Origin: Leuctra nigra
Lineage: Eukaryota; Arthropoda; Insecta; Plecoptera; Leuctridae
Assembly: GCA_934045905.1 (NCBI GenBank)
Contig: OW203762.1
Span: forward strand, 51,981,411 to 52,045,410
Direction of reading: 5' to 3'
Length of the DNA stretch: 64,000 nucleotides
This document shows positions 11,601 to 26,600 of the stretch, in pieces. The position numbers and the translations under genes were made by a program. Position 1 is the stretch's first letter. Every line of letters starts with the position of its first letter. Below the pieces are notes generated by a model. The model was not told the DNA's origin and did no database searches. It was given only the letters and a program-made list of their open reading frames with translations.

Positions 11601-14600
11601 TATGCTTCATCAAATGGAATCTGGGAATTTATTCTTACGAAAATAAGTGGTCCATAACACATGTGGTGGTTTTAATATATTTAGTCCAGTGATCGTATTA
11701 ATATTGGAATTTCCTCTGTAAATTCAGTGAAAAAAAGGTGTTGACAGATTACCTCCACCACACGACCTCGAACACTTGGAATATTCCGTGACTTTCCAAG
11801 TAAACTTGCGCCTCTTGAGTTTTCCGCGAGCCAAGGGTTTGTCGTCGCCTCCCGCCGTCACGTGATGGTTGAGTGACCGTCCTTGACCTTGAGTGTCCGT
11901 GCCGAGGACGCCGTAGGGATAGAGGACGTTGTCCGGCCTGGAACAAGTGAGAGGTGAGACCCGGCGCCTCCATCGCGCACGTCATCGCGCTCGTCACGTG
12001 ACCTACCTGCGCGAGTCCACCAGATCGGATCCAGACGGCTCCTTCAGCGCCGCGTCGTCGCGAGCAAACACTGCAACAAGAAGTTCACGTCAAGTACCTG
12101 TTGCACTCACATACACAGGACAGGACTCGCGGCTTTGGAATGATTATGATTTGAACTAGGTCTAGGAAAACGTCTCTTTGCGCGGAGCTATTTCGTCATG
12201 TAGAATGATGCACTGACCTGCTACTCTGGGGCGAAAACAAAACCTTCTGTCATTTGCAAGCTATCAAGGTGAAGTGCATTTACTTTTTCGATAGATCAAT
12301 TTTGAAGACTACTATATCAAAATAACTATAGGCAAGGCAATGTCAATAATCTCTATAAGTCCTTGATTTCGGCAAAAAAATTGGAAAATTATAAATTAGA
12401 TTGGTCCACATCATCAAATAAATAGCAATTTGATAGGACCAACTATCTCTTTACAACCAATCAGATGATTTTGCTCAAAATCAAAGAGGTAATAAATGCC
12501 TCCTCTGATATACCAATGACATAAGTGTGTTTAAAATTTCAGATTGATAAATCTACTTTGCTGTGTTTTATTGTGTTACCTTGAGGTGGTTGCGGTAGCG
12601 GCGGAGTGAGAGGTTGTTGCGGGCCCCCCAGCAGTGGCGGTGCCGGGACCGGGTACCGCGGGACCGGGCCCCGACTCATGGGCAACATGTACTCGTACTT
12701 GATGCCCGGGTTGAGCTGCTGGTAGATGACCATGAGGTCCACGGGCTCGCTGAGGGGCCCGGCCGCGACGACGCTCTCCCCGACGGTGGCGTCTTGACGC
12801 TTGTACGAGAACTTGGTGCCGAGCGCCTCGAATTCGCCCGACCAGTTGATGGCCCAGTTGCCGTTGATGATGTAGGTGCCGTCCAGGCGACGCAGGGCTG
12901 AAACATAACACACATTCATTCATCTGAGCCACTGAACACGACTTGGGAAATAAATTGTGTTTTAGTTCTCTTATACTTAAAAATAACACAGATGCTACAG
13001 AAAATACTTTTTTTAAATTATCCCCTTTGTGTGGATTTCTCCCATGGTACAGATAGTATTGTTGGATCGTTCTCTTTAGATATGTGGTAATCAAACTGCA
13101 TGTAAATTGCTCATAGCCCAAAGATCCAAATAATTTCTGAATTCGGATTTTAATGTATGTAACAAAGAAACCAATGCAATGTAATAAATCTGGCAGTTTG
13201 TATATTACGAACAAGGAAATTGGATCCAATCAATTTGCAAATAACCAGAACATCCTCATCCAAACCTACAAAATCCAGCCCTAGAAATGCGTGTAAACAT
13301 TGTGCTCTGCTAGCTTCTTACCGAGATAGTTCTTGGACTGTTTGAGCTCCGATATGCTGAGATTGCAAGCTCCTCGCGGCACCTGGGCTATCAGGTTGTA
13401 GCCTACTGGCAGCTGGGGCCTGGTGAAGAGGCCCGAGACCAGACGACAAGTGCTGTTGTCGCCGCCGCACACGCCGCAAGCGTCGTCCAGCTTGCCCGAC
13501 CCCACGACGCCGTCACACCCGACGTGCTGCAACATCATCGACATCAGTACCTATCAGGTATCACGTTGTACCCCACTGACAAGATGTACAGGTTGTACCA
13601 TAGTTTTAATTAAGAACTATCGATCTATTGTTGAACTCCACAATTCCGAATTAATCGTTCTCTTTTCCAATCCGCCTCTCGACAAGTCGGTGACAATTAT
13701 GGAATTGGAGAGATTAATGGATTTATTTCTAATAAATACTATTCATATTGTCTAGCTGATGCCATACATGAAAAAAACGGTTATGTAAACTCAAATCATT
13801 TCAAATGTAGGTAATGTCACTCCGTATGATTTGGTGTGAAATGTCCCAATGTTATCTGGCGAGACGAGACGAATCTGTGAAGTTGCGTGGACCAGGAAGA
13901 TGGAACGAGTCTCACAACACAACAATGACCTAACAGTAATAACATAACTCTCGATGTAATCAGATAAGATGCCGAGAGAGATAGCCGGCGACACACGACA
14001 ATGGGACAGACGAAGACAGCGCTGGACGAATATGGAAGCGACGCGGCTTTGTGAACGTCTCTAATCACTGCATAAATAATCAGATTCCAAGACTTTTATG
14101 TTGTGCTGTGCCGAAACTATTCGAGAACATAATAGTCAAGGATCCAACACTTGAGTCAGTGTCGTCGATTGATCATGTAGGGGCCATACGAGGTGCGAGT
14201 TAATAAAATACGACAGTTTTCATTCCATGCAGTGGGTTTGTACTTCTCCCCGAGTTTCACTTGTGGAATCTCTAAATAGCGATTGTGTTGTGTTGACAAC
14301 ACATGGTTTTAGTAATGAATGATCATCTCGAGCATACCTGGGCGTTTCCTTGTTTCCTTGTGCGTTGTTTCTCAGGGGGTAATTATTTCTTAACTAAGGG
14401 TTGTAACCGACACACGTCTTCCAATGAATTCAACCCCTATCTTATTAGCAGTATGAAAACAACATGATAAAACCACAGAGCAAGGAAGATACGACCTCTT
14501 ACAACATGATCAATCACGCAGGTAACGATGACAGCTTTTGGTCTCAACTCGTTTGCAGTAAAGCCAACTCATCCATGGAATACCACTGTACAGCGATAAT

Positions 14601-17600
14601 TACGCACTTCATATACAAACGTTGATTGCAAATATTTTGAGATGTATAACCAGTTTGACATAAATTTGTTGGGTATAAATCATGGACGTCAAGACAAGGA
14701 CATGGATGCGGCCGCGTACATGACGCGGATGGAAGCTCGTCTCAGTGTCTGTTGACTGTTTTATGTCTGTCACTGTACAAGTTTACAGTGCACTAGTGTT
14801 GACATTAGTGAGATTTAATGTCGAATTAACATTCAAATAACTGCCGCGGTTCGTTGAAATGAAAATGTCGGATATTTTAGGAGCATCTAACATTTCAACA
14901 TGGCTTTTATGGTCGGTTTCAGGTTTGCGATAAGCATCATAGAGGTGAAGTTCTAATAAAAGTCAGGTAATATGGACATAATGTTACATTTTGGTAAAAC
15001 ATGGAGTCGGTGGAGTCACTTGGAGCTGGTGTGGTCTTGACAAAAGGACACAAACCTATACTTATTTTTTTATCTCTTTCTGGTGTGTACAAAGACTAGA
15101 CGTTTACGATCAGTTCGTCATCTGTAATGAGGTTCCACTTAGTCAAGGTTATGCATACCACTATCAAGTATTATTATGTTTGCCAAGCAGTTGAGTAACG
15201 CAACGCCTGCCCGAGTTATGTCATGCTCCAGTCCATCCCATCCCAATGCCAAGATCATCGCTTCCATGACGCCCCAGACATAATGTGGAGAGCTCTGGAC
15301 GTCGGTGTCACAGACGAGTGTCAGCGTATCAAATACCTACAGGTAATATTTGTTGCTGAAATATCTTGTGAGTGTGAGAAATGACAAGCAAGCTCGAGAT
15401 GTCGACCGACTTTTGCATTGCCGAGGTAATTTTGTGATCATAACTTTTGAGCACTTCAAATGTTTTCGTAGCTATTTCTTTAGTCGACCTGAGTAATAAG
15501 AACACTAACTAATTATAAATACAATTTTATGCCCAATCTCGATGTAAAGAGTCCTCATTTTTCAAATTAGAATTGAGGATATAGACACAAATATTGCATA
15601 GATGAGTTAGTCATCGTATTTATAAAGTCGCCTCAAGAAAATAACTGCTTACTGTATGTTCACATATTGAATCATTTGAATTGTTTCAAAGTTATGACAA
15701 TTACAAGAAATTAACTCTGGGGTGCAACTGACTCTATTCGTAAACAATTCTTCTTTGTAGTCATTTCGTATCATTCTAATACATAGAAATACTCAGAATA
15801 TTTACATCAAGAAAAAATGGGGTATAGAAACTATAAAACATTTCGGGGGCGATAAAATGGTAAGAACTATTGGGAAATTGGGTCCACTGAAATTTGACGA
15901 CTTTCTCTCTTGAAGTTTCGGTAATGATCGTTGTATTAGCTAAGACATCGATATCAGATGGACTCGAGCACCAGACGGTTCTGATGGCTAATTACTAATT
16001 AGTATCCAGCCTTGAACTTTACCTGCCAATAATTAATAATCAGGCTCTGGGGTCAGGAGCACTCCCTCTGAGGTCACATCTTCCCCCCACCCACTCGTCC
16101 AATCATAAACATGCTAATTTACAATAATACAGACGTTGCATTCAAGCCATATATTTTATTTTATGACAGACTAGTATTATAAAACGGTTGTCAAACGGTA
16201 TACACGTTAAAACGTTGATGAATCGCAATCGAAAAAAAGTTTTAAATTTTGCATGAGCTAATTCATAGCAAAGAATTGAAATGGGATTATTCTGCCGCAT
16301 AGGCGATTAAGTATCCACTTCAGTTTATAGTTTCCCGATTGCAAAACCCTCGCCAGACCTGTTGATTTACAGCCAGGGGTGACAAAACCAGTGTCAACTC
16401 GAGTAATGTTTCACGCTGACAGGCATGGAATCGCGGTCGGCTTAGCGGTCTCTGGTTCGAGTCCCGCGTAATCCTGACAGTCGCGGCGAACTGGACGAGA
16501 AGATTAGTTAAGTGCGTCATTAAGTCCAGAGGAAGCGACGTGTCTTTATGAACGCGTCCGGGGCTCGGAGCGGGGTGCATTGCAAATGAGCGTGTGTGGC
16601 GGGCTGCGTCGAGCAGGCGCGGCCAAGAGTTCGGTAACAGAATGCTGTATGTCAATAGAATCACAAGACTCTCCGCTCCTCTTCGATAAAATAAACTTAA
16701 TGATAACGAATTCTAAGTGAATTGAACACGATTCTTCCTGATCATCACCGACTTCAATGCAATTGGTATACACAATTAATTGAATCTGTGAGCAACAAAC
16801 TCGATTTTTTTTTTAGGTCTATAACATGCCTATCACCTTAACACTATGGAATAGAGCAAAGAAAACATACCCGTACAATGAATAGACATTAATTCTAAAT
16901 ACAAAATTTCGTCGAAATTGTTGATGGTCAGAAAAATGTATGATTACACAGGAATGCGTTGTACGTACCTATACCTGTATCATTCCCCGTAATGGATTTT
17001 AGTTTTAAGCTGAATCAATTGATATAATAAAACATCCTGTTGCAATTAGTGGTGGAATCGCTCTTTTTTGTCAGATACTGAACTATCATTGTAATATGTA
17101 AATCACAATCAATCAACAAGCTTAAAGCTGCCCATCTGATAACAGTAAACCTAATCACGTTAATCCAAACACTAGAGAGTAGTTTTTACTACAAAATACC
17201 AAACGTGTGTATCTTCGATAACAGATATTTCATTGCGATGATAATAGTAGCGAGGCTACTCGTGCGGCTTACCTCAAGTGTTGCATCATTCATTGTTGCA
17301 ACGCTTTCCTATGTTATTGGCGTGATGGGATAAATCCGATCCGAACGCGTTCATAAACGAGCATTCGTATTATATGCGAATAATATTCGTATGAAAGGCA
17401 ATTTAATCAAATTCGTCAAGGGAAAAGTTATTATTTTTTTGAAATTGTTGAAGAAATATTACACATGTTTCAAAACGAGCATAGAATGACTGTAAAATGT
17501 AAATCTTGAACTTCTTGGTCGATTTTTCTGAAAATTGTCAGCAACTCCTAAAACGCTGATCCTAAAGTTGATCGGTCAAACGGTTCCATTTTCAATATTC

Positions 17601-20600
17601 AACAAATCCCATGATCTTGTTAAGAAACTATTACCTGTGACCACTCATATGTGTGCAAAATGTCAGATCGATTGATTGATTGCGATTGATTGACCAGGGC
17701 AGTGCCTACAAAACAAACACAAAAACAAACAAAACAAATAGAGAAAGTGCCAAAAGAGTCTCATGGTGACGCTCGCTAAGCCGGGGATATTTGACTAATT
17801 TTCCACCCGATCAACACTTGAGTTTTATCTTGTTTTGTTCCTGGAGTCGAGTGCAAATGGCGCCTGGGCCGCGAAACAACCCTGTAATTACCCATGAACT
17901 CGGCAATCTCGTCGTGCCGTGTCGTGTCGCTGATAACATCGCGCCTCGTTAACGAGATAGCTGGCCTGGGATGAGATTCTAATCGGATCAATATGGACCA
18001 TTATTCAGACGCTTTAGTTGCTGGCGCGCTAGTGTGAAGAACTGTGTTATTACGCTAACTTACGATCGGCCGTCGCTCTTTTAATGCCAAACCATCATTT
18101 GATTCTAATTGCCTCAAATACTTGAGTTTTTAAATCGTTTGGTTTAACGCCCATAAGCTGTAAGACGAGTAAAAACAATCCTGCCGAGTTGAAACAACTG
18201 GATAATAAACACCGTGATTTATTTAATCTATCGCTAATCGTTCGGTACAATGAACAGATTCGCGAACGAGGTGGTCTTTGTTTCTTTGCTCGACGGCCCC
18301 TCCCATCGGTTTTGCACGCAACTCACACCAAACGTGGCGCCCAATCAAACTACTTCACGGCTGAAAAATAACTATTAAATTACACCAATCTCATGGCAAT
18401 TCTCGACACACCAAGTTCAACTTTATAGTGAGAAATTGTATATAATTTGCATGTTTACTTTTGAGACCGGATGTAGTGTGGATAAGTTATTATATCCCTA
18501 TGATTTATGTGTGGACATTTCCACACATCGGGCTGAAACAGTGGCCAGCAAGTAGCAATCAACTGTTGATTAATTAACTTTGCCCAGGCTCATTATGCAT
18601 GTGAGAACCAATCATGAGTATAGCCAGACCACTTGGATCAAGTTCGGCAACTCAATGAAGATGATCCAGGACGAGTTTGCGAATGGGTTCCTTTGCCGAG
18701 AAGATGCAATAAAACCAAGCACTCTGATCCGTTCGCCCACTTGCGTCACATCGTCCCTCTGATATGCTGATAGGGCGTCATTAATGGATACAATACGTTT
18801 GCGCGGCCAAACGATTCAATCAGATATAATTCCTATTAAATCAGAAATACTTCTCCGAAGACCACCATAAAGCCTCTCAGCGCTGTGTACTCGTCTCTGA
18901 TCTTCTTGCTTTGCTACACAAAACACAAAGTGAAACAGTCTTTTACGACTGCCTTATAGGCCCTCTTTGATAGCAGTTGGTTTGGAAGAATTTCACCTGG
19001 ACCCAGGACATAAACTAACACTTGGTGGGTTCGTAAACCCCACAGGCGACGAACTTTATTTAGTTTGGAACTATTTATTGGCTATATCTAGCCAGTTATC
19101 AAACTCCTAGGTTGGCCATTATGTAGATGTAGCGACACGATGTAGTACATTGAACGTTGCTCCAATCTGTTACATTGGTTATGTCAATGCTGGACATTGA
19201 AAGACACGATGGCAAGAGAAGATATTTCGCCTGGAATCGATGCAGTTCTAGATAGAGATCTTGGCGCCTGGTCGGAGCACTTTGCAGGTTTCAAGCTGCT
19301 TATTCAATCAGTCGCCTCATCGACATTCGACATTCGACTCAAATGAATCGACGTGAGAATGCCATGGCCTAGGTTTGGAACCAGGATCAAGAAATTATTC
19401 GCAATAATCGTCAATAGAAGTAAATCCATGATATAGCTCCAACCAATGAAAATATGTTTTATAAAGCGCATAATTACACAGAGTCGCAAACCGGAGGCCT
19501 ATTCTAGAACGTTTTCCCAATTCCATTCTGATGGCATCCGACTCACGGCCATGGATTGTCATTGCATTGAATTGAATTCCTTTCTAATTGGTGATTCAAA
19601 AGTTACAGAATAGGGTCCCTTTGAAAACCGTTGTTGCAAACTATTGTTCCAAACCTTTCTCCATCCTTTTCTCGATTGAATATTTGCTATTTCACAGATG
19701 AATGACCCGCGCCTCTGCCAAGTTACATTGTGAGGTCGAGACTAACAATTAATTAACACCGCTCAACACCGCTATGAACACAGAGACTTCAAAGACAGCT
19801 CGACGTTTGCGAAATATTTTGCTAATCGTTGCGTTATTTTTATAACAGAATATTCCGCACTTGTCCGCGACTAACGAGGATTGTTCGAGTGCTGCGCATG
19901 CGTGATCTCACACTATTAGCATAACGTTTGCTTTATCTGTTCCTCGGGCGACATGAGTCACTCATCATCACTCATCACTCATCACTCAGCCTCGTCTGTG
20001 CAATGGACCTTCAAGAGGCTGCAGAAGACGCGTCAAGCTTCTGAACGTCTTCACAGCTTTCAGGCAACATTGCCTGACAGATCAGTTAGTTTATTGGCGA
20101 CGAATCAATGATTAAATGATGATGACCGGGAGATGATTATTCATAAGGATGGGCGTTGGGAAGTTGGTGGTCGTGGACGTCTAATAGGGAACCTTCACAG
20201 TATTTGCCTGGCCTCTCGAATGAGGGAAACAATAAAAAACCTTCCTGGTATAATCAGGAAGGAAGACAATGGTTCGAACTTCTGGACCATACAGGTTCTG
20301 ATAATTACCTATCTAAGACTGGAAGGAAAAGAGCTAATCGATTTCTATAAACTCGTATTTGGATCGCTCCAAGATGTATAACAATCTCTCTGTTTGGCGT
20401 TCGCTCCAGATCGCCTTCACTACCTACTTTATACTTGGGCACATCGTAGGTATAAATAGATCCAAGATGTTTCACCCTCTGGATGGTTCACACTCATCAG
20501 TCCACAGAGTCCCATGGAACGTGATCTCGAACCTCAAGTCTCAGTACTTCTTCAGCCTTGGTCTCGACACGTAACAAGCGACACGTGACGCGACGCGAGG

Positions 20601-23600
20601 CGTGTTGGTGATTTCAATGCGCGAGCCACGCGACGCCGCGTGTGGCGGAGTTAATTGTTTCAACTTCGTCCACTTTCTCCTCCCCTAGCTCTCTCACACG
20701 TATTGTTGTCTTAGCACTTGAATCATTGATCTACATAGCTCTGACCGCACACCCGCATTCCCGGCCGAGGAGTTGGTCTAGGACGAGGAGAGGACATATG
20801 GAGTTGAAAACAAGAGACACCCATCGGTATAAGTTTCATGAGATAAGATTCCTCTCGTGTCCTTTCCAATGATTTGTGAGTTCGACCTCACGCATTGCTT
20901 TCAGGGCTATCATTTGAAACTGATTCGTGCGATCAAATCGACGAAAGTTTCTTCGATTGTACGCGTTGATTGAACCCCTCGTGTCCACGTTTCTCTTCGA
21001 ATTAAATATTTAAAATTGAAGTTATCAGCGGCGGCTGGAATTCGCGTCGAAATTTTATTGTTCTCGAAAATCTTGTTTATTTAACGACTATCATATCCTA
21101 GAATATGACTGCTACATCTGCCTCTAGCAGAGTCCTGCCATTAAAGGCGCTAGCTGTTTTATCGTCATCACAGTTCTGCCACGCACAAGCACGCGATCTT
21201 TCAGAGCACATCTTTCAGACACAGCGACTCGGTTGTGAGACAACGAGATTCATCAAATGTTCTGGATTCCAATAATTTAATTTATTCATTTACACAATCC
21301 AGAGTTGATTTTCCTCCAGAATCCTTCAAGAGTATTGAATTTAATTTATATATTTTCATCTTTCAGGGAAAAATTCTAATTACTTAAATTATTAATATAA
21401 CGACTATCGTAAACATGATTGATGCCGTGAATCGAATCTAAATAACAATTTTGATAATTGTGAAGAATTGGTAAAATGCGATTACATTATGACAATGAGA
21501 TGCGATTACAATGCGCATAATGCGTTTGAATGATCGCTGAAACGGGAGTTGCTATCAAGATGAGGAAGATTGATTGATTGATGACTGAAACATTCGATAG
21601 AACAATCGATTAGCAGGGTCGAGTGTTATTTAATATTGATTTACAAACAATGATTCCCACTCGGATCCCCCACGACGGCAGCCGGGGTCCGAGACACGTG
21701 CTCTCACAAGTATTCGGGTTCAACTGCATAATTATGTGATGTAGAGGCTGTCCGAGGCGGGGATTTAGTTCGAGCTGTCACTCGTGGACGTCGACTCAGA
21801 ACTAGTTCAAGTTATGCTCAATTTCAAGCAAATGTCTCATGAAGAACCGTGAATTCCTGCCCTGCCCAGTCGCGACACCACCAAGTCTCGAAATAAACGT
21901 GAAAATTGCCGACTCCATGCCCGCCATTTTCTCAACTGCAGTTCTGGAATGTTATCGTGTATTGAATGTTTTGCACATATTCTCTCTCACTCATGCAGCC
22001 AATTAAAAGGCAGCGCTTGAAAGTGCAGATCAGTGACAGTAATTGACCCCAAGTAATTGGCGGTGGGCGTGAAAGTGCATTCATCGTACCAACTTTAGTT
22101 CAATTACAGAATAATCGTTCTGTAATTCGTATTTATACGAGACGTTATAATCAAGGCAATGACGAGAACTGCAAACAAAGTTGTCAGTAAATAAACCTAT
22201 GATTCAGGTGAATTTGATTTAGAAATAAGCAGATCTAATAAAATGTCGGTGATTTGCATATATTGTCGCGTTTTACCCTTCAAATATAAACATCTAATTG
22301 TAATTTACATGATAACTACACTGGAAAGTCGGTAGCTTGTGTGGGAAGCTGCGCCGGACCCCGCAGAGATCTCCCGGACCGCGTCGCGAAGTTCACGATC
22401 ACGGTCAACATATGTCGTGAATGGACACGATTTGTCGCCAGGTGTCGCTGCACAGACACTAATGGCGGCTGAAGAGTGTCGTCGGCCGCTGATGGACGAG
22501 GAGGTAACTCGATAGCTCTGCGCCAGCGCCGCACCAGGTGGTGTGAAATCACAGCTTCTTTACAGAATTTAAATATTTTTCTCTCACGGAGACTGAGGTG
22601 ACCAAGATCACTGATCACTGATCAGCATGGCATCTACGAGAAATTGAAGATACAATGTTGACAGGAGTGACTCGCTTGTTTTCTTAATTAATGTACGTGT
22701 TCCTCTTATTCAATTAAAAAGATGAATATTGCATCTCATACAGTTTCCCTGTGGCTCTCAGGCGATAAGCACTTTGCTGTAACATCGTGTTGTGTGTAGA
22801 AACACGAGGTTGAGATGTTTACCAACTCCGTGTAATCAGGATGTGAGTCTTCCTTCCTGTCTGCAGCGAGAGTTTGCTCTTGTCTCCAAGATGCTGCGGC
22901 GCTGAGACTCGAACCAGGTGCTCCAAGCAGGGGATGAAACATGATCGATCAGATATCGCGTTTCCGAGCCGGTGTTGCCTGTCTCAGGTCGTTTACATCG
23001 GAGATATCAACACCTCCTTGACGTCGTCGTCATGAGGTCATGCTTACACCTCCTTGACGTCGTCGTCACGAGGTCATATTTACACCTCCTTGACGGGGTC
23101 CTCGGTGTGACGTCATGATTGGTCACTGATACCTTCCAGCTGTCTCGGAGATGTCAACACCTCCTTGACGTCGTCGTCATGAGGTCTTGTTTACACCTCC
23201 TTGACGGAGTCCTCACATGGGGTCCTCGTTGAGATGTCATGTTTACAGTTTACACCTCCTTAACGTCGTCGTCATGAAGTCATGCTTACACCTCCTTGAC
23301 GGAGTCCTCACATGGGGTCCTCGTTGTCATGCCATGGTTACACCTCCTTGACAGAGTCCTCGCATGGGGTCCTCGTTGTGATGTCATGGTTACACCTCCT
23401 TGACGGGGTCCTCGGAGTGACTTCATGATCGGTCACTGATACCTCGTAGCTGTCTCGGTAAGCTTACACCTCCTTGACGGGGTCCTCGGAGTGACGTAAT
23501 GATTGGTCACTGATACCTCGCAGCTGTCTCGGAGATGTCAGCACCTCCTTGACGCCGTCGTCATGACGTCAAGCTTACACCTCCTTGACGGGGTCCTCGG

Positions 23601-26600
23601 AGTGACGTCATGATCGGTCACTGATAGCTCGCCAAATGAGACGGGAACTTAATTAATAGCAGTCATTAATCGAAGTTAGACAATGGAGGAGTAATTGGAT
23701 TGTAGACATCAGGCCGAGCGGTCAAACTGTTTCTAGAGGGTGTCCAAAAGCCGCGACGAGGAAGGAGAGGGTTTTGACCGGCCGCTCACGCCGCCAGACA
23801 TGCAGTTGGCAAATTGGAGCAGGATTAGTGTTTGGAGTGGAGAGCGACGTTGTAATATACTGCACTCTATTACAGCAGACCAATAACTCGTGAACAACGT
23901 GCTAATGATTTCCACCTCTCTCTCTGCCAGATGCATTAGCAGAGCCAACTGGTTCATTTCTACGACTCAATCGCGAGTTTGCCGCTATCACGGGTGGCCA
24001 ATTAATCCGTCGGACAGCATTCCGCCGGACCCGCAGCTGACCCTGGCGATTTCGCGGCGCAGACAACTGTCAATGTTGACACTCTCGTCAATGTCATTGC
24101 CATGGCCTCGTGTCCGATGTGGGGTGCGCGATGTGGCGAGGCGCAGAGGGTCCCGCGGTCTGACCCGGGCGATTTCGCGGCGCAGACAACTGTCAATGTT
24201 GACACTCTCGTCAATGTCATTGCCATGGCCTCGTGTCCGATGTGGGTGCGCGATGTGGCGAGGCGCAGAGGGTCCCGCGGTCTGACCCGGGCGATTTCGC
24301 GGCGCAGGCAACTGTCAATGTTGACACGGCAGGTGTGTTGACACTCTCGTCAATGTCATTGCCATGTTCCGTGTGCGATGTGGGGTGCGCGATGTGGCGA
24401 GGCGCAGAGGGTCCCGCGGTCTGACCCGGGCGATTTCGCGGCGCAGACAACTGTCAATGTTGACACTCTCGTCAATGTCATTGCCATGGACTCGTGTCCG
24501 ATGTGGGGTGCGCGATGTGGCGAGGCGCAGAGGGTCCCGCGGTCCACGGCCTTCTGAACCAACTGCATCCGACGACAAAACGATCTACGTCGAGATTTGT
24601 TTTAGTAAATCACAGGCACTCAGAGCACCTATGAATAGATTAGAGCGACAATGCACCTAGTTGGGATTCGACAACGCCCACCGTGTGGTATTTATTCATT
24701 GACAACGTATCATAATAGCCCATCTAATGATCGGCTAATAGCTGAGCCAGAGAGGTTTGTGTAACGCCGATCTGGTACATAATGTGGCGCCGAATGTCGG
24801 ACAAGTGATGTCATTTCACTGTCAATGGAGAGTGAAGTCGATGGGAATCCACACTGACAGAAACAACAGCAAGCTTTTTCAATCAGCTAATTTCATTTCA
24901 ACTTCCCCTCATGTTTGCTAAAAACAGCGAACGTTATGTAATTATTGCGTGGCATTGTGCGTGTGCGTGTGCGTGTGCGTGTGCGTGTGCGTGTGCGTGT
25001 ATGTCACGTTGTGTGCCCTACAGCCGAGTCAACAACCGATTCTGTCAAGTAACAAGTTGTTATCAGCTAGTTTTGAGCCCCCAATTGTCCCGCGGTTCCA
25101 AGATAAGAACTCTGCTGTTTGCACACCGCACAGCCAAATCACTTTTCGTGTTTAAATAAGACCATATGAATTATTATATTACTACACTCGACTCCTCTCC
25201 TCTCGTGGCTTGTGTAATCAAGAGCAGCAAGCATTGTTTACGACTGAGGGTTGTACAAACACTGGATTTCTATAACTAACTACAGCAAAGCAGGAATGTT
25301 CATTTTGTTGCTATTTTTACATCGATCTCCCAACACTGAAGTAAACTACAGAAATACTTTTTATACGAAATGTTGCGAATATTTTCTCTCGAGTCGAACT
25401 TTTAGTATGTCACGTCATTTGTAACTTGTTGATATGATTGCATATTTTTAGAATAAATCATGACGTCCGCGTGACGCTAAAAGAAGGTGGATAGGACTCG
25501 ATCTCGGATCTCTCTCTTGATCTATAGATCATTATCTTAATCATCAAGTGTCAACCCTGCAGCAGGTTGCATTGCGTGGTTTTGGAAGGGCGTAGACGAG
25601 CAATCTAATCACTGCACAGCCTCCCCCGCATTGCAACAATATTATACATGATCGAGCCATAAACTAAATGCGTTTTTAGTTTATGATCGAGCAATCACGC
25701 AAGACGAAAATATTTTTTGGCAAAGACTTTTACATAGAGGAAAAACAAATGTATTGTTTTGAACTCGAGTTTTAATCGGGTTTGATCTTTTATAGAATCT
25801 AGGTTGATTTTCAAATAAATTTCAATGCAATTGTAGCGTAAACAGTGCTGGAAATATTTTCTCTTGTAAGATTGTATTTTGCCTCTGATATAAAATGTCC
25901 TTGCTACAACGTGGAGAACGCCGCCCCCGCTGTGCACAGAGACATTATACACTGGAGCAATCGCCGATACGCTGATATGGAACAGACATGCACTGCAACT
26001 CAGAACAGATTCCGGACACTTTTTACACACATATCACTTAGAGTCAGAGAAATTGTGTCATAAACTTGTTGAAAGTACATAGTAATGTTATCCACTTTCC
26101 ATTAATGGGCACATAAAATAGCGCCATTAATTGTGGACATGTGTATTTACCATTTGGCATGTGGTGTTCGACACAGAGTCAGAATACAAATACTAAGTGG
26201 TCTAATCAAAGACCTCTTGAGCATCGGTGGCGTCTTCGCTCGTCCTTTGAGAACTCTTTAACGACGCATTTTACGACGCTAGTGACGTCATGGCGATAAC
26301 GGCGTCGACGCATTGCGTTGCTCGGGGCTCGAAGACGGGACCACCTTGACAACACGCAGGGCTGTCCAAAGTATCAATGTCAGCGGCGCCGCTTTCATGG
26401 TCAGATTCAGCGGAGAAATTCCATTCAATTGTTTTCGCCGCGTCTACTAGAAACCGCATGAAGGATGAATGAATCTGCTTTACCGACGGAGGCGACGAGG
26501 CTGATTTGCATCTTCTTTCAGCGGCGAGATGCGCGGTGCCGATAATAGTTATAATTATTGATGCGCGTTCAAATTTCCAAATGAAATGGTGATAAATTAT

